Origin: Ophioderma brevispina
Lineage: Eukaryota > Echinodermata > Ophiuroidea > Amphilepidida > Ophiodermatidae
DNA length: 64,000 nt
NCBI GenBank assembly: GCA_023653785.1
Contig: JAMKCH010084977.1
Location: 1-64,000 of the forward strand
Reading direction: 5' to 3'
A program made the translations under genes and the position numbers. Shown here one piece after another: positions 27,730 to 40,164 of this stretch. The notes under the pieces are model-generated. The model searched no databases. It saw only the letters and a program-made list of their open reading frames with translations, and was not told where the DNA came from. Each line of letters starts with the position of its first letter. Position 1 is the first letter of the stretch.

Positions 27730-27936
27730 CAGGGGAGGCGCCAGGGTAAGATCATAGGAGTGGCGAGCGACGAAACTCATTGGGGGGGGGGTCTCGTCGA
27801 ACGAAAGTACAAATGAACTCTTTTGGTTTAAACCCCAGAATTTGTGCGCAAAAAAACCCGGTTTTTCCTAAATTTTGAAACTCTCGGGGGAGGGGGGGGG
27901 GGGAGGCCGCCCTGCAACCCCCATGGCGCGCCCATG
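27730..27936. mobile_element. G-rich MITE-like element with weak 8-bp target duplication
   Basis: CAGGGGAGGCGCCAGGG on the left faces CCATGGCGCGCCCATG on the right. Flanks GTTTGAAG (27722-27729) and CTTTGTAG (27937-27944) agree at 6 of 8 bases. The interior resembles 26757-26953 (TTTGTGCGCAAAAAAACCCG, TTTTCCTAAATTTTGAAA). Confidence 0.5.
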
Positions 27937-29393
27937 CTTTGTAGTAGATCTGTGCAGCACTTATCACATCCCCTGTTAGAGCTGCGTCGTCAAGGTCTGT
28001 GAGATGCTGACTTGGGTTTGATGGAGTCGTCTAGAATGCGTGGTTCGCTTTATGCTGCAGTCCTAACTATTAATCAGGCTATTGCAAATGACCCCTTTTT
28101 AAAATGTTCCATACTTAACTCGTTTTACAAACTTTTTGTAACCCCACGTTACCAAGGGGGGTCAGGGGGTGAGTTACACCTCCCTCGAGAATTTTTTATA
28201 AGCACCAGATGCTTCATTATTTGATACCAGTGGTAGTATGGGTCCTCCTCGTTCCATTGAGACCAAAATAAGTACCAACATACCAGTATGGCGTCACAAT
28301 GACCGTCATCAGTCCGCGAGTCGGCCAAAATTGGCATTTCCATAGAAATAGGCGCAATCCAATTTGCGCTAAAACGATAGGAATATCGGATTTTCGTCGG
28401 TTTTCAGATCTAAATGATGGCCAATTGGCTAGTTTACATAAACAAAGAGTTTTAGAGCCATTATGGCATAATATTCAAAAGGTCACCATAAAATATCCTG
28501 GTGGCAAACACCCCCCTTCTCCTGACTTTGACGGGCCTACCACTAACCCGGTGAAGGTGCTACCTTCACATTTTTTCGCTTAAAATGACCGGGACAGGAT
28601 GAGAGAACGATTACAGAAGCTTTTTACGTTTTTTGAGCGTTTATAGCGCACCGGGGCGAAGGTCGGTAGGGGGGGTGGTAAGACGAAGGGTAATGACCCC
28701 CCATTTTCTCTCTCTGCTATCCACTTTTATCACAAGTTTGCAGAAAATTATCCAATTTTTAAAGAATTGAACACCCAAATTCAAATTTTTCGCAACCTAC
28801 GGTTAATTTCTTTAATTTATGGAGCAATTTTATAATTCATGGCAGCAATTTTAAAAAATCGGAAAATTATTTAAAAATTTCCTATTTTAATTTCAGCGTT
28901 TTAACATTCATGGCCCTTAAAGTTTCATTATACTGGAAAAGCCCATTTTATTAAGCTTGTGTAACAAATGACCCCGTATTTTGGGTACATTTATCTGAAA
29001 GGACCTGGGACAGAACAGCTATTTTTCACCTGCCGAGGCACATTATACCCATCACTTCGCATAGCGGAAGGCCCCGGCCACACTAGTTGACCCATGTGTT
29101 TGAATAACTACTCTCTGATAATAATTTGCTAAAATATAAATATATCCCCATCACGATGACAGTCTGACAACTCATTAGATGCAAAAATAAATTAACGGGA
29201 AAATTGCGGCCATTCTGGAATAATGACCAGCACTTTCCACTTTTAATATCTCAATGCGAGTGCTACCACACTTGCAGGCTAGCATGTTAAAACATGGTCA
29301 AATAACTAACAGAAAAAGGAAAAATCTCCCTAAAAGGATTTATGAGCTAATACCTTTTCGAATATGGTGTCGTATAGTCCAAGTATTAAGTAT

Positions 29394-30136
29394 AGGGGTA
29401 AGTCGGGTAATGCCGAACCCATTGATTGACGCAATAAGTCAGGGTTAAAAACAAGGTTGGTAAAGATAAACCATATCAGTAAAAAGTATAAGCAAAACTT
29501 AACTAATAACATGTTTTTGTTAACTCAAACATGTTAGAAAGAAGTTATGATCAAAACAAAAAAATGCGTCGTTCGGGAGTACCCGACACCTCATGGGCTA
29601 ATGCCGAACGTGGGTTTTCAATGGCAGCCACGTTGGACCAAAAATATCAATTTTTTGTTTCTTGCAACATAAATATTATAATAATGTAATTGAAAGCTCG
29701 ATGAGAGTTTCAATCATGTAGATGAGAATGGACACACCTATTGGGTTTGCCATGGAAACTGGTCGTTCGGGATTCGTCCAAACCAGTGAAGTTTGTAATC
29801 TCGTGCCTTTCATAAACTTCGTCATGGACCGTTCCGCCCTGATGTACATGATTTTAATTGGAAGGACCCTATCCATAACAACTATTAAACCCCTTTCTCT
29901 CTCTTCTTGAGATTTGATATGTCATCCAGAAATATATGTTCTGATTTCATTTTCACTAAAAAGTGTTTTTTGTAATTCTCGCGAGAATGTACGTTATCCA
30001 TTTTTGGTCAGTTTACATTTGTATTAAGTCCAAAGGCAGCGAACACATAGGGTGGTAACACGGTCTCCCACCGTTCGCATATAGTGAAATCGCTGCGTTC
30101 GGGATTCCCCGCGTTTCGGCATTACCCGACTTCCCT
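29394..30136. mobile_element. Non-autonomous TIR element, ~0.74 kb
   Basis: AGGGGTAAGTCGGGTAATGC, then CGAAC, at 29394-29418 is the inverted match of GTTTCGGCATTACCCGACTT, then CCCT, at 30113-30136. Subterminal TTCGGGA..CCC motifs repeat inside (29571-29586, 30097-30108). No transposase frame, so it would need an enzyme from elsewhere. TSD not resolved (TATA/TACAT flanks). Confidence 0.75.
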
Positions 30137-30911
30137 ACATGCAAATTAGCCATGTCTTGCCAGGCTTCCCTTTTTTCTACCTTTTTGATATGTTGTTTGG
30201 GAGACCTGTTACTGCTAGTTACAGCAAGGAAACCTTCTGTAGCAATTTTGTCCAGGTGTACCTAGTATTTTTCATAGATTGAGTGGACTATTATTGTTTA
30301 GCACAACCAACCACATGAAATAACATCTAGTCACCGGCAACGTTTATGATCGATGGATTATAGTTGTTGTATATAAATTAAAGCAGTAGTGTATGAGCTT
30401 TATTCCGTAAAACTATTTATTCAAGTATCACAAAACAAAGCCCTTTTGTCAGATCGTTTGCATAGCATTCTGTATTGGATTAAGACGTGAAAGATAATTT
30501 AATCAGTCTCAATATTTTTAGAGTAAGTGAAGTTAGAATCAAGTAGAAAATCGGCGTAATAAAACACATCAGTATATGTGGTATACTGTTGGTTATCCTA
30601 AAAAATATCGCGAGCTCCTCACCAGAACCTGAGCCAGAACGATTGGGAATTTGCCCCTCTGGGTCGATTGCTTCGGTACGCCCATGCGTGAAGGTCGGTT
30701 TTAAATAACTGTTATAACATTTCGTGTGTATTTTGTCGTAAGAAAATAAAGATTTATTAATTTTACCAAATGGATATAAAAATGCAGTACATTTAAAAAA
30801 ATACAACAAACAAACAAACAAACAAAACAAACAAACATAATCAAAACAGCATAAAAATCGAAAACAAAAATAAAACAAAATCAAAACAAGGTTAAACTCT
30901 TTAACCTCGAA

Positions 30912-31105
30912 AGACCGGTGTCTGTCAATCGAAAACTGTTTATCGAGTGAAAAACAAAGTTAATGGAGAAAAAAAAGACCGGTGTCTGTCAATCGAAAAC
31001 TGTTTATCGAGTGAAAAACAAAGTTAATCGAGAAAAAAAAAGACCGGTGTCTGTCGATCGAAAACTGTTTATCGAGTGAAAAACAAAGTAAATCGAGAAA
31101 AGAAA
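30912..31105 (+). repeat. 64-65-bp tandem repeat, 3 units
   Basis: AGACCGGTGTCTGTCAATCG, then AAAACTGTTTATCGAGTG, starts at 30912, 30976 and 31041. Nearly identical units. Confidence 0.9.
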
Positions 31106-31745
31106 ATGACAATGTTTTTTTTTTCAAAAACAACTGTTTATCAAATGATAAACTGCGTTTTTTGTTTTCATAAAATTAGTTTATTGGCAATAAAGATTTT
31201 TTTTTTGAAAAAAAAAAATTTTTAATCTTAAAACCGAGTTTTTCTAAAAACTGTTTTTCAAATGATAAACATAGTTGTTTAAAAACTGCTTTTCGACCGA
31301 AAAACATACATTTTTTTAAAACATAGATTTTCGATAAAATCTGTTTTTCTATGCTTTTCATTCGAAAAACATGGGTTTTTTTCGAAAAGGTGTTTTTGAT
31401 AAACACGGTTTTTCAGGCGATAAACATTTTTTTCGATTTGATAAACTCGGTGTTTCGATAAATAAAGTTTTTTTCGAAAAATACCGTTTATAAGGTTATA
31501 AACTATATTTTTCGGTTTGATAAAACTATTTATCAAAAATCAAGGTTTATCAGGTGAAAAAAACTGTTTTTGTTAAAAAATTGGTTTCCGATAAATTCAG
31601 TTTATCGATAAATACGATTTATCAGTAGATAAACAGTATTTTTAGTGTTAGTTTATCAGTCAATAAACACTGTTTTAGGGAAACTAACTTTTTTTCAACA
31701 AACTAATTTTATCGATAAACAGTTTATCAGTAGATAAATTGGATG
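31106..31745 (+). repeat. Array of TTTATCGATAAA-type palindromes
   Basis: Dense, irregular repeats of (AAA)ACTGTTTATC, CGATAAAC, TTTTTCGA(A/T)AAA and TTTATCAGTAGATAAA, mostly self-complementary and grown from the neighbouring 65-bp unit. Lys/Phe-rich open frames on either strand are artefacts. Confidence 0.75.
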
Positions 31746-32209
31746 TTTACATTCTCTAAAAATTTTAAAAACAGCAAGAGTTACAGGCAATTCCTGCCAC
31801 AATGGACACGGAAAATCAAGATATTGACATCCCTGCCAGAATTTACAGTGTATCCAGCATGTTTTTTGACACAATTCCAAAGCATTCAGAATGGGATTCA
31901 GACATTTTACCTCAGGCTTGTTGTAAGCTATTGAACTGGTAAGTGAGGTGGATTTTGATAAAATGCTGGCAGTAGTGTCAGCATCCTTGGCTGCCACATT
32001 AAATATATTTTCAACCTTCTATATTTAAATAAATTATTTAAATAATTTGAGCTAGTCAAATAGTTTATTTTTTTATTGAAAGTGGTATTATATAGTATAA
32101 TATTTTTGAAATATTGTGTTCTGATCAAAACAATCGTCCTTGAGAGATTTTAGCGTATTTCTGTATGTTTTTATTGTTTTCTCACCCTGCTATTTTTAGG
32201 CAAACAATT

Positions 32210-32448
32210 AGCCTTAAGCCAATATTGGCCCAACGTTATCCCAATAATTGGCTCCATATTGGCTGTTGGTCGATTGCCAATATGATGCGCCAATATTAGA
32301 CCATTAAATGATGCCGATATGAAGCCGATATCACATTGCCAATGGAAAACCAATAGTGGCTCAATATACGTTAGCCACGTGATGCCGATGCCAAGATTAC
32401 CGATGGGGAACCATTGTTGGGCCAATATATGCGTGCTATCTGGGCGGT
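32210..32448 (+). repeat. CCAATATTGGC-type degenerate repeat
   Basis: About eight degenerate units of (G)CCAATATTGG, CCAATAATTGGCTCCATATT and GATGCCGATATGAAGCCGAT ending in GTGCTATCTGGGCGG. An interspersed, internally repeated element; no frame. Confidence 0.65.
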
Positions 32449-33284
32449 TACACTAGACAACTCCCTGCAATACTTGAGGCATCGTGTTTGGTATCAAAAT
32501 AAAGCTCTTTTTCTGAAGATTTTAGAAAAGTTGCTTGCATATGGTGTTGACTATCTACTTTTCACGCTATTTTCACATTAAAAACGCAATAGCTAAATTT
32601 ACCACCCCGCATCACTCATATCTAGGAATGACCACCCGTGCACATCCGCGGCCGTATCTTCGATGAAACCTGATTTTGTTTCACAAGTTATGCAATGTTG
32701 ACATCAATTTCTATCGTCCATGTGGATATCGTGCGATTTGTAGCTCCCGTTATGAAGAAATGACCAGTAGAATCTTGTCTTATTCTTATTTTTACAAAGA
32801 AATCTGGGTATTGCAAAGGGTGACCTTTCTTGAATAAACAATTGACCTTTAGCCTATTTTTTTAAATATCTTGGAAAGAAGGCACCACGCGCATGTGACC
32901 CAATTGACTTTTTTACTCCTGGTTACCTAAGGAATGATTTGAGCTATATTACATTAGATTTAGAGCAGTTCAAACATTTGACCCCCATAGTAACTTTACC
33001 CCTCTCCTGGGGCCACACGCAGCAGCGGATCTACGGCAGACATTCATTTTTGCAAAAGTATATTTTTCTCTGGGAATTTCCCGTGTTCAGATATTGGTAT
33101 CTCGTTCATTTGATCAAACCTTCTGGGCTGTGCTCGATATGGTTCACAGCGAAATTGTTGAATGGGTCAATCTACAGGCTTTCACAAATACAATAGACAA
33201 AACGACCTTGCTATTGTCCACATTCCTGCACACGTCTGACAGTTCAAATCGATGGAAATCAGGCCCATGTTATACTATGAGAAT
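32449..33284. other. No gene seen
   Basis: Unassigned sequence just left of the duplicated block. A frame of 85 codons (32939-33196) shows no recognisable domain. Confidence 0.55.
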
Positions 33285-33819
33285 TTAATTCGTGATGCCA
33301 GCAAGGTAAGGTTATACACTTCCCGAGAGCTTCGCTTTCTTAAAAACAGACTAGAGTAATACGTACACAAACGTTTTTTGTAGCACACAATTTGGGATGT
33401 TTTAAAAATGTAGTGTAAATAATTAAAAAAAAAAAAAAAAACCTTTTTCAAAATTAAAATCATCGCTTTTTTTTAATTCGTTGTTTTTAAACCCACAAAC
33501 ACCCTTGAACGTCATGTTAGACCAACTAGAATATGTAGTTTACTTCCCGCAACAATAATACATTATTTATAATTAATTAAGATATTTTGGACATCAAAGC
33601 AGGACATTTTCTAGAGTGTTTTCGACCAGCTATTGAGGTCACAGCGATTTTAATGCTTTCTCCTGTAGAAGAAGATAACGAATGTGGCGTGAACCTCCTG
33701 ATTGACTGTTATATGAGAAATTTGGTTTTTTAATTAGGGCCATGTTTGTACATAAACCAATGCCATTTTGTTTGTTGGTGTGCAATCTGTAGACTTTGCA
33801 AAGCCGCTCGTAACTGCAA

Positions 33820-34345
33820 AAAAACTGCGAGTGTTAACTTAACACTCATGGGTGTTATTTTAACTCTCTCCTGGAGTCAATATGGGACCACTCCCACTGT
33901 GTTAGGATACACCATGTTAGTGTTATATTAACACCACTTTTGGTGTTTCAATGTAGGATATAAAACACTGTTGGTGTTAATGGTACACCACATATGCGTG
34001 TTATATTTTGTAACACTGCCGCTTGCCAATTGACAATACTGGTGTAATTTAACACTCTCCGGAGTCAATACGGACCACTCCCTCTGGTGTTATTAACACC
34101 AAACTTGGTGTTAACATTTTATTTGTAACATGTGCTATTTTAGTAGAAAATGCTTGATTGGTTTATTTTGTGCTTCTATTATAAAAATGCTGCCTCTAAC
34201 AAATCATAGCAGAACACCAACATCCATAATAAAAATTGCAGCAAAACACCGAGTGGTGTTAAGCCTAATTTTCAACACCACAAAATAAACACCAACAAGT
34301 GTGACACCGACCTGGTGTTAAATGTTAACACCCCAGTTTTGAAGA
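33820..34345 (+). repeat. GGTGTTAA/TTAACACC palindromic minisatellite (copy A)
   Basis: More than ten irregular occurrences of TGGTGTTA and its complement TAACACCA, often paired as small palindromes (AACACCAAACTTGGTGTTAA). Spacing is roughly 30-60 bp and no reading frame is conserved. Confidence 0.75.
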
Positions 34346-34757
34346 GGTACAAACCTCTATGTGAAAATCACGTGTATTTAAAAACCCCATAAAATCTACA
34401 GGATGCCCTATAGAAGTTGCTATTAAAAGTAGGCTGGCACCCAGCTTTCGCGAATATTGGCTTCTTGCAAGCTAGATGACCTCTACTGAAAATAACCTTT
34501 GACCTCCGATTTGCTTTGTGCTCAGGTCAGCGATCTCCAGCTACCCAGTGGATCCCATCGCAGACTGCAGATCACATTCTCAGAGAGTTGGCCTACATGT
34601 CGTCCAACGGTGGATATAAACCTCGCAAACCCCCAACCAGTCAACAGTCAGCTGGCTCCACCCAACTCCAAACATACTTTTCGGTCCTTTTGACCAAATT
34701 TAGTGGTATGGGCTTCTACGCAAATTGACTCTAGATGACTTTGGTATGGACGCTACC

Positions 34758-36112
34758 ACGTATCAAATCATGGCGAGTTTTCCCGCGAATGTCGAGTTTC
34801 ACGCGCTGTTATCGAGTTTTCCTCGCCCAATATCGAGTGTGCAGCGTATATATGTCGAGTTACAGCGCTATCGTCCAGTTTGCATTCTTACATCGAGTTG
34901 TGCTCTGTATATGGTGAGTTTGACATAAATCATGTCCAGTTTTACCCTCCACGTATCAAATCAGGGCGAGTTTTCCCGCCGCATGTCGAGTTTCACCCGC
35001 GCTGTGTATCGAGTTTTCCTCGCGGCCATATGTCGAGTGTGCAGCGCGTTATATGTCGAGTTTACAGCGCATTCTGTCCAGTTTGCCCTCTATAAATCGA
35101 GTTGCTCTCTTATGGTGAGTTTGACATTAAATCACGTCCAGTTTTTTACGCTCAACGTATCAAATCATGGCGAGATTTCCCGCGCATTTCGAGTTTCACG
35201 CTCTGTGTATCGAGTTTTCCTGCCATATGTCGAGGTCAGCGTTATATGTCGAGGTTACAGCGATATGTGTCCAGTTTGCCCTCTTATAATCGAGTTGTGC
35301 GCTCTATATAGTGAGGTGACCTAAATCATGTCAGTTTTACGCTCACGTATCAAATTCATGGCGAGTTTTTTCCGCGCATGTCGAGTTTCACTCGCTGTGT
35401 ATCGAGGTTTACTCGCCCTATGGCGGTGTGCAGCGTTATAGTCGAGTTACAGCGCTATATGTCCGTTTGCCCTCTATACATCGAGTCTTGTGCTCTCTAT
35501 ATGGTGAGTTTGAAATAAATCATGTCCAGTTTTACGCTCCACGTATCAAATTATGGCGAGATTTCCCGCGCATGTCGAGTTGCACGCGCTGTTATCGAGT
35601 TTTCCTCGCCATATGTCGAGTGGCAGCGTTAAATGTCGAGTTTAAAGCGCTATCTGTCCAGTTTGCCCTCTATACATCGAGTTGTGATCTTCTATATGGT
35701 GAGTTGGACATAAATCATGTCCAGTTTTACGATTCCACGTATCAAATCATGGCGAGGTTTTCCCCACGCCCATGTCGAGTTTCACGCGCCGTGTATCGAG
35801 ATTTCCTCGCCATATGTCGAGTGTGCAGCGTATATGTCGAGTGTACAGCGCTATCGTCCAGTTTGCCCTCGATACATCGAGGTGTGCTCTCTATATGGTG
35901 AGTTTGACACTCAATATGTCCAGTTTTACGTCCACGTATCAAATCATGGAGAGTTTTCCCGCGCATGTCGAGTTTCACGCGCTGGTAACGATGTTCCTCG
36001 CCATAGGTCGAGTGTGCAGCGTATTTGTCGAGTTTACCGCGCTATAGTCCCGTTTGCCCTCTATTACATCGAGTTTTGCTATCTATATGGTGCGTTGACA
36101 TAAATCAGGTCC
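34758..36112 (+). repeat. Satellite array, 7 units of ~197 bp (copy A)
   Basis: Units start with ACGTATCAAAT at 34758, 34951, 35155, 35345, 35541, 35737 and 35934. Each unit is itself made of about nine related ~22-bp subunits centred on (T)CGAGTTT or CCAGTTT, for example ATGTCGAGTTTCACGCGCTG, TATCGAGTTTTCCTCGCCAT and ATGTCGAGTTTACAGCGC. Open frames through the array are by-products of the repeat. Confidence 0.9.
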
Positions 36113-36515
36113 AGTTTCAAAATCTCGGACATGATTTTTTCTCAACATGAGGAAAAATCGACATAGATTTTTTGGTGTATGTGTAAAAAAAACTTGTCGA
36201 GTTGCTCATTTGAGGAAAAAATAATGTCGAGTTGGCTCATGTTGAGAAAAAAATCATGTCGAGTTGCTAGGTTGAGAAAAAAATCAGGTCCAGTTGGCTC
36301 CTGTTGAGAAAAAATCATGTCCAGTTGCAAATGTTGAAAACAATCATGTCCAGTTTTTTCAAAACTCGGCATGATTTATTCTGCACATGATTTATGAAAC
36401 TCACACATAGAGTTCAAACTGGATGCAGTGCTGGTAAACTCGACATATTAGCGGGGTAAACTCGATATACAGAGAGGAAAATCGCTCATGATTTTTTGCG
36501 TGGAGCGGGCCATAC
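36113..36515 (+). repeat. ~35-bp tandem field plus inverted satellite tail (copy A)
   Basis: Six to seven irregular repeats of roughly AAAAATCATGTCGAGTTG plus CTCATGTTGAG run from 36113 to 36370. They are followed by an inverted fragment of the neighbouring satellite: AAACTCGACATATTAGCG and AAACTCGATATACAGAG at 36436-36475. The satellite is thus flanked on its right by its own motif in reverse orientation. Confidence 0.75.
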
Positions 36516-37091
36516 CTTTAGAGTCACTCTGAAACCCTAATAACAAAACGACAGACTGTACTCCCACACCAACCTCATGCCAAATTCAGCCCCATTGTTC
36601 AAAGCATAATGGAATGTGAAACAGACAGACATTGTATATGGTCATTCTTACTAAATAGTTTATTCGCGCTGTTGTGAATTTGATGAGGGTACTAAACCCC
36701 AGTTGGTATTCACTATTCAGATCATTTTGAACTCGTGTGGGATAACCAGTATTGGTAGTACATCTCCTTCAAGTTGACTTCCACTACAAGAAACGAGGCG
36801 GAGAACCAAAGACTCCGTCATCTCATTCTTTCAAACCAAGTCTGCGACATCTTCTTGGCCCGTCGCTTGGACACTTGGTGGTATGGTCTTTGATGAGGAG
36901 ATGGGTTGCTGATTTTCGGCTGCTAAGCGCGGCAAGGGTTACCTCTGCTACCCCTGTTTGAGACAACAGAAGAAAGACGGCAAAAACCGGGAAGAGTGCG
37001 GGAAAAGGAAGTGAAAGAGAAGAGCAATAAGGAGTAGAAGAGGAATAGGAAGAAGAGGAAGTGAAGGAAATGGAAAAGGGGAGTATGTTAT

Positions 37092-37755
37092 TGTGAGCCT
37101 TATCATTTTCGGTTCTTACAAATCTGTTACATTTTCCTCATTTCATTCACCGGCCAAAACAAAAACAGACATGGATACTTGGGATCAGGGAAGGTGCCGT
37201 GCAACCACATCGAACGCAGATCTGCCGACGGTGGCGCAGTGAATATCACGCACTTTTAAGTCTTAAATCGTCAATTTTGCAAAATGTTATGAAACTGTGC
37301 TATAAATCCATACTGTGAGCCTGATCATTTTCGATCTTTACAAATCTGGACATTTTCACTTCATTTATTCACCGGCAACAAAAACCAAAATGGATACTTT
37401 GGATCAGGAAGGCTGCCGTTCAACCACATAGAACCAGATCTGCCGACGGTGGCGCAGTGAATATCACCGACTTTTAAGGTTAAATCGTCAATTTTGTCCC
37501 CATTTTTATGAAACTGCGCATTAAAAATCATACTTGGTGAGGCGTAGCATTTTCGTCTTACAAATCTGGGTTACTTTTCACTTCATTTATTCACCGGCAA
37601 CAAAAACAAACATGGATACTTTGGATCAGAAGGGCCTGCCGTTCAACCACATCGAACCAGATATGCCGACGGTGGCGCAGTGAATATCACGCACTTTTAA
37701 GTCTTAAAATCGTCAATTTGCAACACTGTTATGAAACATGCGCATATAAATCATA
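37092..37755 (+). repeat. ~221-bp tandem repeat, 3 units (copy A)
   Basis: Units start near 37092, 37314 and 37535 (TGTGAGCCTTATCATTTTC and variants). Each contains CACCGGCAACAAAAAC, CATGGATACTTTGGATCAG and CTGCCGACGGTGGCGCAGTG. The third unit is slightly degenerate at its start. No coding function was recognised. Confidence 0.85.
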
Positions 37756-38522
37756 TTGCAACGAACTAAGCTTTAAGTTAAAGCATGTTATGGAATTGCA
37801 TACACTTGAGAAGACAGCGAACATGGATTCTCTTTAAAATTTGATTTAATTTCTCATATTTATAGTTGGCAAGAGCAATTGGGCGCAGAAATTTAGCTAT
37901 GTCCAATACCTATGTACTATGTATTAACATGCACAAATGCAAAGGTTTATCTAGTCTATGTAAAAGAATAACATGCAAGTGTGCATTAAGAGATTCAAAT
38001 AACCCTTTTGAATCTTCATAACTTTGTACGTAACGCTATAAAATAAAGTAAAAAAAACATTCAGTAAGTAGACACAATAATAAGGCCAGCCAATATGAAT
38101 AGCTCATGTAGGGAAATACGCAAACGTAACCACCCCCAAGGACCCTAGGAACAGATAAGACAATTGCTCGAAAGACTAAGAGACATAGAATTTCAGTGCG
38201 ATTGTCAAAGATTGTTGTTTTGAAATTATTATTATTGGGAATGGGTTTCCTTTTAACCCACCCAGTATCTTGATTGGTTATTACTTTTTACATTTTTTCG
38301 ACCGGTAGAAAATTCGATGGAAACCGAAAATGCCAGAATAGTTATAAAGAAATCAAGATGTCATACTTTAGATTCAAAACTTGCCGTGTGAAAACCGCGG
38401 TCAATCTTCCGAAGTGTAGAAGTGTAAAAGGTATTTGAAATAATTTATCATAAAAAAACGTATTTTTGTTCATTTACCATTTTTATATGGCTTTCTGTGA
38501 TGAAAGGGCTTTGTAACCTTAC

Positions 38523-38723
38523 CATCTGAATTATCTGGCTGAGTTCTTCACGGTTTCCAATCTCTTTGATAAGTCGTTCCATGCTTGTTGTGATCTCGTC
38601 GTCAGAGGAAAAGCTATAGTACAATTGGTACCAAGTCGTAGTCCTAGCCAACCATCTGGTGCGTAGCCAGCTTCATCAAGAAGCCGGGATATTGGTTTCT
38701 TCAATTTTGAAGGTATGATGCTT
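38523..38723 (-). pseudogene. ARM-TIR last TIR exon, copy A (frame broken)
   Basis: Second copy of the terminal TIR exon. Acceptor CGATTACAG and donor ATG|GTAAGG are present. It encodes DEAGYAPDGWLGLRLGT, the conserved PDGWLG element late in TIR domains. After a one-base slip it reads LYYSFSSDDEITTSMERLIK, the final strand and helix. The first ~35 bases also need small corrections: EASY is readable, but the following F.K.KK.I.P segment is out of frame. If the donor is ignored, the frame runs on to a stop at 38448. No later exon or 3' UTR was recognised further down on the minus strand. Two such exons in a row could be mutually exclusive alternatives, or simply a by-product of the segmental duplication. 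Confidence 0.7.
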
Positions 38724-40164
38724 CTGTAATCGACATAGTATGGTAAATCATGGTTAGCGGTGATTGAACAAATACATAGAGTGTTTAGGGGTACCGCGTG
38801 AATTAGGCGCTCAGCCAGTTAAAGGTGCTTGTTCGATTTATGTATATTGTGTCCTCTACTTGATATTCATTCGTGAGAGCCTGGCACTTGAACATATGCC
38901 CCATCAAGTTGGATACAAAATTGCGGTTTTGAGGTAGAAGCAATAATGCACACTGCAAAGTCCTGTTTCAATACTCTGTTAATATTGATGGTTACCCTAA
39001 AACGGCGTTTTTTTGTTTATATTCTTGGGAATGAAATGGATTGAGGGCTCAGATTTCAGGACGACAATGAGAAACATACGGCCTTCATCTGATATCAAAT
39101 CGATATACTTCCGGGTAAATCAGGGGGGGTCATAAAGACGATAGGAAACACGCACCTTAACAGAGTGTGGAATTGTTCTGTTGAAGATTTTTCAGCGTTC
39201 CAAAGCTGTCAAGAATATCGTTGTGGTTTCCTTTAAAATGAAACATAATCGCATCTTGCTTGCATATAGTTTGGGCACGGGTAATTAAAAAAAGAAAATT
39301 ATATAATATGTGTTTTGTTTACAAAAGACTGCTACAAGATCAAGGGGGGGGTATTTGGGGGGGATACCCATGTTACTCTAAACTGGATTTGCAAGCATAG
39401 ATTTATCGCTAACCTTACGGAAATACAGAAATAATCATAGCAAACGAAAACTCCACAATTATTCAGAAAAAAATAGTAAGATTAAAAACAGTGTTTATGT
39501 TTTCTGTTAAAGCCACTATCAGTTTTTTTTCAAATTCAAAATGCCCACTTTTGTCTCTAAATTGGCTAGTGTTAGGTCCATATCACACCTTATTACTTTA
39601 ACTTTGTGAAAACAGACACTAGGTATTTTAATTCCGTGTGCCGAGTTCCATTTACGGTTATACCTTCCCTAGAGCTTCGCTTTCTTAAAACAGATAGATT
39701 AATACGTAACAACTTTTTTTTTTGGAGCACACAATTTGGGATGTTTTAAAATTTAGTGGGATTTCTCTATAAATTGCAGAGAACACCCTTTTTCAAAACT
39801 TAAATTCATCGCTTTTATTCGTTTTTTTGACTCCCAACCCCCCTTTCGTCATGTTAGAACCAACGAGATATGTAAGTTTACATCCGCACAAGCATCCATA
39901 TTTTATAAGGAATTAAGATATTTTGGACATCAATCAGGACATTTTCCAGAGTGTTTTCGACCACTATTGAGGTCATCAGCGATTTTAATGCTTTCTCGTG
40001 TAGAATAAAATAACGCATGTTGCCGTGACCTCCTGATTGACTGTAAAAATTAATAGAACTTTGCTTTTTAATTAGGGCCATTTTGTACATAAACCAATGG
40101 CATTTTGTTTGTTGGTGTGCAATCTGTAGACTTTGCAAAGCCGCTCCGTACACTGCAAAACTGT

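Larger units (their letters stand above)
24890..29393. other. No gene seen apart from two G-rich MITE-like elements; G21 at 25237-25257
   Basis: Mostly unassigned. AAACATGT/ACATGTTTA motifs cluster at 26080-26180. Open frames of up to 94 codons show no family resemblance. Confidence 0.6.
33285..39640 (+). repeat. Tandem segmental duplication, copy A (~6.36 kb)
   Basis: Colinear with 39641-45795 in direct orientation and directly adjacent. Shared landmarks in order: GAGCTTCGCTTTCTTAAAA (33328 and 39669), a GGTGTTAA repeat field, the ~197-bp satellite, an ATCATGTCGAGTTG field, a purine-rich stretch, a ~221-bp tandem repeat, a non-coding stretch, and the terminal TIR exon. The junctions share AATTC.GTG.TGCC (33287 and 39631). 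The copies differ largely by single-base gaps. Confidence 0.85.

Noticed and set aside
34740..36103. Long overlapping frames (up to 157 codons) in the ~197-bp array
   Set aside because: They change frame from unit to unit and simply follow the satellite period.
34758..36112. CRISPR-like array of regular repeats
   Set aside because: There are no unique spacers: the whole ~197-bp unit is repeated, and the genome is eukaryotic with no cas genes.
36752..36961. Open frame in the GA-rich stretch before the 221-bp repeats
   Set aside because: The matching sequence in copy B (43002-43313) reads differently, so no protein is conserved.
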